Origin: Parabacteroides sp.
GTDB taxonomy: Bacteria > Bacteroidota > Bacteroidia > Bacteroidales > Tannerellaceae
Length of the DNA: 64,000 nucleotides
NCBI GenBank assembly: GCA_022775005.1
Contig: JALFJR010000017.1
Span: forward strand, 1 to 64,000
Direction: 5' to 3'
Numbering within the stretch: the stretch's first letter is position 1; the number at the start of each line of letters is the position of its first letter. Of this stretch, positions 57,966 through 64,000 are shown piece after piece. The notes beneath the pieces were generated by a model. It ran no database searches. It worked only from the letters and a program-made list of their open reading frames with translations, and was not told where the DNA came from. Both the position numbers and the translations under genes were made by a program.

Positions 57966-59054
57966 ATGATAGTTGGCGTTCCAAAAGAGATTAAGAACAA
58001 TGAGAACCGCGTCGCATTAACACCAGCTGGCGCAAAAGAATTTGTAAGAAGAGGGCACAGTGTGTACGTTCAACACACCGCAGGAATCAACAGTGGATTC
58101 CCTGACGAGGAGTATGTAGCAGCAGGGGCCCAGATCCTGCCTACCATCGAAGCGGTCTATGACATCGCCGAGATGATCATCAAAGTGAAAGAACCCATCG
58201 AAAGTGAGTATACCTTAGTGAAGAAGGGACAATTACTCTTCACCTATTTCCATTTCGCTTCCGATCGGGAATTGACAGAAGCCATGCTACGTAGCGGAGC
58301 TACCTGTTTGGCTTACGAGACAGTAGAAGGTCCTAGCCACTCCCTTCCCCTATTGATTCCCATGAGCGAAGTAGCCGGACGTATGTCCATCCAAGAAGGC
58401 GCACGCTTTTTGGAGAAACCACAAGGAGGAAAAGGACTGTTGTTAGGAGGCGTACCAGGTGTGAAACCAGCTAAGGTATTGGTTATTGGTGGAGGTATCG
58501 TAGGACATAATGCCGCTTTGATGGCCTCAGGTTTAGGTGCTGATGTCACATTGGCCGATATCTCCCTGCCCCGCTTGCGTGCGTTAGCAGAAACGCTTCC
58601 TAAGAATGTTAAGACACTCTATTCCTCTACGCACAACATCGAGCAAGAATTGCCCACTACTGATCTCGTGATTGGCGCAGTATTGATTCCTGGTGCTAAG
58701 ACCCCGCACCTCATCACCCGAGAGATGCTGAAATTGATGAAACCAGGCAGTGTATTAGTGGATGTGGCTATCGACCAAGGAGGCTGTTTCGAAACCTCTC
58801 ATCCAACCACCCACGCAGAACCAATCTTCGAGGTGGATGGTGTGATCCATTACTGTGTGGCGAACATCCCAGGAGCAGTTCCACAAACCTCTACGCTCGC
58901 CTTGACCAATGCCACACTGCCATATGCCATCCGGTTGGCAGACCAAGGTTGGGAGAAGGCTTGCGCTGCCGATCCTGGCTTACAGCTTGGCCTCAATATC
59001 GTGGACGGAAAGATTGTCTATCCTGCCATCGTCGCTCTGTATAAAGATTTGTAA
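57966..59054 (+). CDS. ald: Alanine dehydrogenase
   Basis: The 362-residue protein starts MIVGVPKEIKNNENRVAL, the hallmark of Ald and transhydrogenase-related proteins. The NAD site is VIGGGIVGHNAA, and the substrate region includes the catalytic His in LLFTYFHFASD. It converts L-alanine and NAD to pyruvate and ammonia, or the reverse. The ATG at 57966 is chosen; the longer frame covers the secA terminator. A TACATTCG (57930-57937) may be its -7 box. Confidence 0.93.
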   Translation: MIVGVPKEIKNNENRVALTPAGAKEFVRRGHSVYVQHTAGINSGFPDEEYVAAGAQILPTIEAVYDIAEMIIKVKEPIESEYTLVKKGQLLFTYFHFASDRELTEAMLRSGATCLAYETVEGPSHSLPLLIPMSEVAGRMSIQEGARFLEKPQGGKGLLLGGVPGVKPAKVLVIGGGIVGHNAALMASGLGADVTLADISLPRLRALAETLPKNVKTLYSSTHNIEQELPTTDLVIGAVLIPGAKTPHLITREMLKLMKPGSVLVDVAIDQGGCFETSHPTTHAEPIFEVDGVIHYCVANIPGAVPQTSTLALTNATLPYAIRLADQGWEKACAADPGLQLGLNIVDGKIVYPAIVALYKDL

Positions 59055-59061
59055 AACAAAT

Positions 59062-59110
59062 AATAAGGTTCGACCTCTCTCCTCCTATGAGTGAATGGTC
59101 GAACCTTATT
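59062..59110. terminator. Bidirectional terminator between ald and the DUF4923 gene
   Basis: AATAAGGTTCGACC and GGTCGAACCTTATT form a perfect 14-base stem with a 21-base loop. Plus-strand T bases follow (TGTATTTTATT), and the minus side is followed by TTTGTTTT. It lies between two convergent genes. Confidence 0.85.
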
Positions 59111-59115
59111 GTATT

Positions 59116-59739
59116 TTATTTCTTCAAATCGAACCCCAACATCAAGCCATCATACTGCTCTGCCAATTGGCTAAGTGATTGAAACGTGCTGTTACTGGTC
59201 AGCGAAGCAACCTTCGTCAAGAATGTGAGTAACTTGTCTGCATTAAAAAGCAAGGTAAGGTTGTCGCCCGCCAAGACAGTAGAGGCGGTCAATGTATAAA
59301 TCGCACGGTCGGAGGTACCAGCCGTATAGGTAAAGGCAATGGTCTTGTCCGCCTCGTTTACACTGTAGGTACCCTTCAAGGAACCCTTCTTCAGTGCACT
59401 CGTGAAGGTGCTGTCTTCATGAAAGGTATAATTGAACACACCCTCCACAATGCCCACTTTAGCGCATTGCTCCTTTAACTTCTTCTCTAATTCTGTTGTA
59501 GCAGCCGAACCTGCGATTTGCTTTAACGTGTTATCACTCCCCAACTGGACAGCTGGGTCTACGTATGTCCATGTACCCTGCAAACTGGCTACCGTCACCG
59601 ACTGTCCACCAGTCACCGATGAGACCACCTTCTGTACGGTTTCCGACTTCAGAATATCTTTCCAAGATTGAGCTTGCGCAGATGTGGCACAAAGCCAAAG
59701 GCCGATAAAGGTCATTGTCACATTAATTAGTTTTTTCAC
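59116..59739 (-). CDS. DUF4923 family lipocalin-like secreted protein
   Basis: The 207-residue protein has a signal peptide (ending SAQAQ), and a mature part with SLQGTWTYVDPAVQL and GSLKGTYSVNEADKTIAF that matches the DUF4923 type found in Bacteroidales and looks like a lipocalin-type beta domain. The start is a GTG at 59739 (MKKLINVT), which gives a normal signal peptide; the first ATG (59715) would leave too short an n-region. The gene is isolated between the ald and fba terminators. No consensus promoter is visible. Confidence 0.82.
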   Translation of the reverse strand: MKKLINVTMTFIGLWLCATSAQAQSWKDILKSETVQKVVSSVTGGQSVTVASLQGTWTYVDPAVQLGSDNTLKQIAGSAATTELEKKLKEQCAKVGIVEGVFNYTFHEDSTFTSALKKGSLKGTYSVNEADKTIAFTYTAGTSDRAIYTLTASTVLAGDNLTLLFNADKLLTFLTKVASLTSNSTFQSLSQLAEQYDGLMLGFDLKK

Positions 59740-59788
59740 TGTCTATTTTGATTTTTCCCTACAATCTTTTTAGTGTAACTATTATAAA

Positions 59789-59823
59789 GAAAGAGAGTGC
59801 CGAATAACAACCCGACACTCTCT
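59789..59823 (-). terminator. Terminator of fba
   Basis: AGAGAGTGCCG and CGACACTCTCT pair with one mismatch; the minus-strand tail is TTTCTTT. It lies 30 bases after the fba stop. Confidence 0.65.
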
Positions 59824-59852
59824 TCCGTATGTATCGCCAACAGACGTATTGA

Positions 59853-60851
59853 TTACAACTTATCGTTAGAACCAAGTACGTTGATGATCTTGTGCTTGTA
59901 CAGCTTCTCCATGTTGTCACGAGCCGGACCCAGATACTTGCGCGGGTCGAACTCAGCTGGCTTCTCAGCGAAGACCTTACGGATAGCAGCTGTCATAGCC
60001 AAACGAGAGTCAGAGTCGATGTTGATCTTGCAAACAGCAGACTTAGCAGCCTCACGCAACCACTCCTCGGGGATACCGATAGCAGCCTTCAACGCACCAC
60101 CGAACTTGTTGATTGTCTCAACCTCATCCTGAGGAACAGAAGAAGAACCATGGAGCACGATGGGGAAGCCCGGCAACTTCTCCTCAACAGCCTTCAACAC
60201 GTCGAATGCCAAAGGAGGAGGGACCATACGACCAGTCTCAGGATCGATTGTGCACTGCTCCGGAGTAAACTTGTAAGCACCATGAGAAGTACCGATAGAG
60301 ATAGCCAAAGAATCGCAACCTGTACGAGTAGCGAAATCAATTACCTCCTCAGGATCTGTATAAGTGTGGTGGTCTGCGGAAACTTCATCCTCAACACCTG
60401 CCAATACACCCAGCTCACCCTCAACAGTCACATCATACTGATGTGCGTACTCAACAACCTTCTTCGTCAAAGCGACGTTCTCCTCATAAGGCAGATGAGA
60501 ACCATCAATCATTACAGAAGAGAAGCCCATATCTACGCAAGACTTACACAACTCAAAGCTATCACCGTGATCCAAGTGCAAAACGATCTGCGGGTGCTCG
60601 CAGCCTAACTCCTTAGCGTACTCAACTGCGCCCTCAGCCATATAACGAAGCAAAGTCTGGTTAGCATAGTTACGCGCACCCTTTGACACCTGCAAAATCA
60701 CCGGAGACTTTGTCTCTGCAGAAGCCTTGATGATGGCTTGCAGCTGCTCCATGTTGTTGAAGTTGAACGCAGGGATGGCATAACCGCCCTTGATTGCCTT
60801 AGCGAACATCTCTTTCGTGTTCACCAAACCTAATTGTTTGTAACTTACCAT
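59853..60851 (-). CDS. fba: Class II fructose-1,6-bisphosphate aldolase
   Basis: The 332-residue protein is a class II, zinc-dependent aldolase. Zinc ligands are seen in VLHLDHGD, the catalytic Asp follows in it, and GSSSVPQDEV and ISIGTSHGAYKF are typical. It cleaves fructose 1,6-bisphosphate in glycolysis. Strongly biased codons suggest high expression. It is monocistronic, with a -7 box at 60893-60900 and a terminator. Confidence 0.95.
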   Translation of the reverse strand: MVSYKQLGLVNTKEMFAKAIKGGYAIPAFNFNNMEQLQAIIKASAETKSPVILQVSKGARNYANQTLLRYMAEGAVEYAKELGCEHPQIVLHLDHGDSFELCKSCVDMGFSSVMIDGSHLPYEENVALTKKVVEYAHQYDVTVEGELGVLAGVEDEVSADHHTYTDPEEVIDFATRTGCDSLAISIGTSHGAYKFTPEQCTIDPETGRMVPPPLAFDVLKAVEEKLPGFPIVLHGSSSVPQDEVETINKFGGALKAAIGIPEEWLREAAKSAVCKINIDSDSRLAMTAAIRKVFAEKPAEFDPRKYLGPARDNMEKLYKHKIINVLGSNDKL

Positions 60852-60892
60852 AATGTTTAATACGTTATTACGTTAGTAATTTAAAACTCCTG

Positions 60893-60900
60893 CAAATATA
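60893..60900 (-). promoter_or_regulatory. -7 box of fba
   Basis: TATATTTG on the minus strand, 41 bases before the ATG. A weak TTG lies 16 bases upstream (60917-60919). Confidence 0.55.
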
Positions 60901-60982
60901 CATAAGTTTCATCACACAATGCTTTTTTATGCCCATAATTTATATCAAATTATGACCAGACGAAAAAAAGAGCACGTTTTTC

Positions 60983-61013
60983 TTTGTTTATTGACAGTAA
61001 AGCTATACCTTTG
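60983..61013 (+). promoter_or_regulatory. Promoter of the L31 gene
   Basis: TTTG (60983-60986) and TACCTTTG (61006-61013) with a 19-base spacer. The leader is about 55 bases. Confidence 0.85.
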
Positions 61014-61074
61014 CCGCTCGAAAATACCGGTTACCAATTATAAAGTAGTATAAATTAAAAACAGAAATAAAGCA

Positions 61075-61329
61075 ATGAAAAAAGGAATTCATCCTGAGAA
61101 CTATCGTCCTGTGGTATTCAAGGACATGTCAAACGATGATACATTCATCACTCGTTCAACGATTAATGCAAAAGAGACGATCGAGATCGATGGCGTTACT
61201 TATCCGTTGGTAAAGGTCGAGATCTCTAACACTTCTCACCCGTTCTATACTGGTAAGTCTAAGTTGGTGGATACAGCTGGTCGTGTTGATAAGTTCATGA
61301 GCCGCTACGGTAACCGTAAGAAGAAATAA
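61075..61329 (+). CDS. rpmE2: Ribosomal protein L31, type B
   Basis: An 84-residue type B L31 ([38 protein letters not shown]). It lacks the CxxC zinc pairs of the type A form, as expected. In Bacteroidales it is the main L31. It has its own strong promoter and a terminator shared with the convergent AraC gene. Confidence 0.95.
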   Translation: MKKGIHPENYRPVVFKDMSNDDTFITRSTINAKETIEIDGVTYPLVKVEISNTSHPFYTGKSKLVDTAGRVDKFMSRYGNRKKK

Positions 61330-61358
61330 TTCTTTCGTCCGCAACGATACAAGAAACA

Positions 61359-61402
61359 TAAGAGGGAAAGGTTTACTCAAATCGAGTAACTTTTCCCTCT
61401 TG
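61359..61402. terminator. Terminator between the L31 and AraC genes
   Basis: AAGAGGGAAA pairs with TTTCCCTCTT, extended by ACTC with GAGT and small mismatches. The stem can end transcription of L31 (plus, TTGTTATT) and AraC (minus, TATGTTTCTT). Confidence 0.75.
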
Positions 61403-61420
61403 TTATTATATACCACTTCT

Positions 61421-62308
61421 TCAATGGCTACGTTCCCGAAACTCCGAGGGGGTCACATTCTCTCTTCTTCGGAAAAAAGTAGAAAACTGCCCCGTATTGT
61501 CGAAGTGAAGCGCATAAGCAATCTCAGAAATTGAAAGTTGTGAGGTCGTCAGTAGTTCTTTGGCACGCAACAAACGCTGTTGTGCCTGATATTGAGCGGG
61601 TGAAGAACCCGTATATTCTTTAAACATCCGACGGAACCACGAGTAACTCAATCCTAAACGTATCGCTATGTCTTCTGCTCGAAGCGGGTTCTCCACATGC
61701 TCTTTCATCAAAAAGCGTGCCTGATTAATCTTCTCCACCACATAGGTATCAGAAAAAGCATTGTTCTTTTCCTTATAATATATAACTCCCAAAATATGTA
61801 GCACGATACTGGAAATCATCTGTTGATAACCACTGCGTTCTTCACCCGCAAACCGTAAGATATCATCATAGAGATTAAGGATTGTTGAGCTAACCCCAAT
61901 ACGATGGATCGGTTCTTCCTTACAAAAGAAGTGCTTTTCCACACGCCGATCAATATGAGGTCCTCTGAAACCTACCCAATGCTCCTCCCAGCCGGTCTGC
62001 ACATCGGGATAATAACTATGCCACTCTCCTGGGAAAAGCAAGATAATCGTCCCCGCAGTGATTGCCCTACGCTTACAGGATTGAGAGGAGAAATAGCCTT
62101 GCCCACGTGTGATATAGACCAGCTGGTACTCGTTGAGTACCCGCCCCTCTTGCGGACGAAACGCATAACTATCGGGATGCCGAGATGGAGGATAAGCACC
62201 GCCAGCTTGAATGGTTTGATGCCCCACGGTAGTCACTACGATGCCCCAGTCCTCATCAGTCGGATTGATCGTCAGATAGCATTGAATATCCTCTTTTATG
62301 CAATTCAT
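61421..62308 (-). CDS. AraC family transcription regulator, probably of rhamnose genes
   Basis: The 295-residue protein has an N-terminal cupin-like effector domain (about 40-130) and a C-terminal pair of helix-turn-helix motifs (IAIRLGLSYSWFRRMFKEYTG shown partly as IRLGLSYSWFRRMF, and ISEIAYALHFDNTGQFSTFF). It is divergent from rhaB across 97 bases, so it likely senses L-rhamnose and controls that operon. The ATG at 62308 is chosen; an upstream TTG at 62320 is less likely. Confidence 0.88.
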   Translation of the reverse strand: MNCIKEDIQCYLTINPTDEDWGIVVTTVGHQTIQAGGAYPPSRHPDSYAFRPQEGRVLNEYQLVYITRGQGYFSSQSCKRRAITAGTIILLFPGEWHSYYPDVQTGWEEHWVGFRGPHIDRRVEKHFFCKEEPIHRIGVSSTILNLYDDILRFAGEERSGYQQMISSIVLHILGVIYYKEKNNAFSDTYVVEKINQARFLMKEHVENPLRAEDIAIRLGLSYSWFRRMFKEYTGSSPAQYQAQQRLLRAKELLTTSQLSISEIAYALHFDNTGQFSTFFRRRENVTPSEFRERSH

Positions 62309-62343
62309 GTCAGAAATCAAAGGTTTAAAATCATTTTATGAAG

Positions 62344-62372
62344 CAAAGATAACAAGAAAGGCCATACTTTTG
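62344..62372. promoter_or_regulatory. Divergent promoters of the AraC regulator and rhaB
   Basis: TATCTTTG on the minus strand (62344-62351) and TACTTTTG on the plus strand (62365-62372). Both lack a good TTTG at -33, which fits activator-dependent promoters. The two boxes are 13 bases apart. Confidence 0.6.
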
Positions 62373-62405
62373 TCCCCATCAATACGAATAAGTTTAGCGA
62401 ATATC

Positions 62406-63827
62406 ATGAAAGCCTTCCATTTTTTAGCGTTTGATATTGGAGCTACCAGCGGCCGGGCCGTATTGGGTAGCCTGCAAGAGGGATTGTTCACGATGCGTGA
62501 AATTCACCGTTTCCCCTCTCCGATGGTCGCCCTGCATGGGCGTTACTATTGGAACGTATTTAACCTATACAGTGCCCTTTTGGAGGCACTCTCCAAATGT
62601 GCAGCAGAGCAGATCCCCCTCTGTTCCATAGGTATCGACACCTGGGGCGTCGATTTTGGTTATTTAGCGAACGACGGGACGCTACTGGGTATGCCTCGTG
62701 CTTACCGAGATCCCTATACAGAGGGCGCACCGGAGGATTTCTTCACGCATCTTCCCAAGCGAGAGGTCTATGCCCGTACCGGTATCCAAGTATTGCCGTT
62801 CAACAGTCTGTTCCAGTTCTATCGCACCTACCAAGATGTATTTGTACCTCAAGAGATAGCCGAGCGCATCTTATTTATGCCCGATCTATTGACCTATATG
62901 CTCACTGAGCAGCAGGTATGCGAATATACTATCGCTTCCACTTCTCAGCTGCTGAATCCCTATACGCACAAGTTTGATTATCATCTGTTGGAACAGGTAG
63001 GCGTTTCACCCACGCAATTTGGCCAGTTGGTTATGCCGGGCACGACTGTCGGCCCGTTATGCGAAAGTGTTTGCCAGCAAACCGGGATGAGACCTGTGCC
63101 TGTCATTGCTGTAGCCGGACACGATACAGCCTCTGCGGTAGCGGCTGTACCCGCTCGCTCACCCCATTTCGCTTACCTCAGTAGTGGCACATGGAGCTTG
63201 ATGGGTATTGAGACCGAGCAACCGATCATCACCGACGAGTCGTTCGCCCACAACTTCACCAATGAAGGAGGTATCGAGGGAACGACCCGCTTCTTGAAGA
63301 ACATCACAGGTATGTGGCTGCTTGAGCGCTGCCGGGCTACGTGGAAAAAACAAGGAAAAGTGTATAGCTACGAGGAATTAACCCGCATGGCCAAAGAGAG
63401 TACATTTGACGGATTGATCAATCCAGATGATGCTTCTTTCGCCAATCCGGAAGAGATGATGGCTGCTATCGCTACCTATTGCCAAGCGCAGGGTAATCCG
63501 GTTCCACAGAGCGATGCCGACTACGTGCGTTGTATCTTCCGCAGCTTGGCACATCGCTATGGGGAAGTATTGACACACTTGAAAACGATGTCGCCCTTCC
63601 CCATCGAGTGTCTGCATGTGATTGGTGGCGGTTCTCAAAATGAACTGTTGAACCAATGGACAGCCGACGCCATCGGCATGCCGGTCATTGCCGGTCCCTC
63701 AGAAGCCACAGCCATTGGCAACTGCTTCATCCAAGCAAAAGCCGCCGGTTTAGTAGGCAACCGTTGGGAGATGCGTAAGCTGATTGCAGAAACCTTCACC
63801 CCGAAAGTATATTATCCAAGTAAATAA
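62406..63827 (+). CDS. rhaB: Rhamnulokinase
   Basis: The 473-residue FGGY-family kinase starts FLAFDIGATSGRAVLG, with GIDTWGVDFGYL, AGHDTASAVAAVP, SSGTWSLMGIE and the C-terminal GGGSQNELLNQWTADA. It phosphorylates L-rhamnulose at C-1. The ATG at 62406 is chosen over the longer frame because the -7 box lies 33 bases before it. Thirty bases downstream begins rhaA. Confidence 0.94.
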   Translation: MKAFHFLAFDIGATSGRAVLGSLQEGLFTMREIHRFPSPMVALHGRYYWNVFNLYSALLEALSKCAAEQIPLCSIGIDTWGVDFGYLANDGTLLGMPRAYRDPYTEGAPEDFFTHLPKREVYARTGIQVLPFNSLFQFYRTYQDVFVPQEIAERILFMPDLLTYMLTEQQVCEYTIASTSQLLNPYTHKFDYHLLEQVGVSPTQFGQLVMPGTTVGPLCESVCQQTGMRPVPVIAVAGHDTASAVAAVPARSPHFAYLSSGTWSLMGIETEQPIITDESFAHNFTNEGGIEGTTRFLKNITGMWLLERCRATWKKQGKVYSYEELTRMAKESTFDGLINPDDASFANPEEMMAAIATYCQAQGNPVPQSDADYVRCIFRSLAHRYGEVLTHLKTMSPFPIECLHVIGGGSQNELLNQWTADAIGMPVIAGPSEATAIGNCFIQAKAAGLVGNRWEMRKLIAETFTPKVYYPSK

Positions 63828-63857
63828 AATTGATTCATTCTAATAAAAACAACGATC

Positions 63858-64000
63858 ATGACAAAAGAGACTGTTATAAAGCAAGCGTTTGAGATTGCAG
63901 CTGAGCGTTACGCCGCTGTTGGAGTAGATGTAAACAAAGCGATGGAGCAATTAGGGAAACTCTCTCTCTCCCTCCACTGCTGGCAAGCCGACGACGTGAC
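63858..64000 (+). CDS. rhaA: L-rhamnose isomerase, 5' end only
   Basis: The frame from ATG 63858 to the window edge encodes 47 complete residues (MTKETVIKQAFEIAAERYA, then LSLHCWQADDV). The conserved SLHCWQGDDV-type motif near residue 37 identifies rhamnose isomerase, which makes L-rhamnulose for RhaB. The gene continues outside the window. Confidence 0.85.
   Translation, partial: MTKETVIKQAFEIAAERYAAVGVDVNKAMEQLGKLSLSLHCWQADDV

Overview
The window reads as chromosomal DNA of a member of the Bacteroidales, most likely Parabacteroides or a close Tannerellaceae relative. The evidence is the Bacteroidota promoter signature (TTTG about 19 bases before TAnnTTTG, typically TATCTTTG or TACCTTTG) in front of many genes, the absence of clear Shine-Dalgarno starts, and Bacteroidales families such as DUF5063, DUF4105, DUF4923, DUF5106, GldB, HU-HIG, type B L31 and a long SecA. 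The genus is an inference from gene content. Nearly all of it is coding, in short operons on both strands. There is no prophage, integrative element, insertion sequence or CRISPR array.

Layout. 31-3200 (minus) is a small redox operon: a double-glycine-leader peptide with a zinc-knuckle tail, a Tat-exported Fe-S aldo/keto reductase and a NapH-like Fe-S membrane protein. 3553-5895 is an operon of DUF5063, a DEDD exonuclease and an rRNA methyltransferase. 6018-12238 holds mdh, a secreted protein, yebC, pheT and a PHP phosphatase. 12256-17720 (minus) is a secreted hydrolase cluster: a GH-A lipoprotein, an M28 peptidase and an 800-residue sugar-hydrolase-like protein. 17818-21287 couples an ABC-F ATPase with a degenerate second half to an LTA-synthase-like enzyme. 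21441-27991 (minus) holds rny, zapA with a ZapB-like partner, a small winged-helix protein, and the operon hpt-adk-obgE-pgeF-B3/B4.

28115-33130 holds the NAD(P)HX repair enzyme, a DUF5106 thioredoxin-like lipoprotein, pgk and an APH-type sugar kinase. 33225-39823 holds a SPOR lipoprotein, a CsgG-like protein, a broken AAA-ATPase gene, an exonuclease, an HU-HIG protein, gldB, an uncalled 37-residue gene and holB. 40004-44324 holds an esterase, the GGGtGRT/NifU-like operon and a TlpA-type thioredoxin. 44394-48805 (minus) is a late cobalamin operon (cbiB, S4 protein, cobU, cobT, cobS, cobC) with no B12 riboswitch. 48999-59054 holds a patatin-BamA-like protein, two identical tRNA-Arg(ACG) genes, a DUF4105 protein coupled to a pseudo-alkaline phosphatase, secA and ald. 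59116-64000 holds DUF4923, fba, L31 and the rhamnose locus (AraC regulator, rhaB, start of rhaA).

The most unusual signal is a set of three intergenic arrays (3341-3436, 33791-33878, 36555-36642). Each has four degenerate units at an exact 24- or 22-base period. The units carry palindromic or alternately inverted cores and can form perfect hairpins with neighbouring units. The core sequence differs completely between arrays while the geometry is kept. I do not know a named element with this design.
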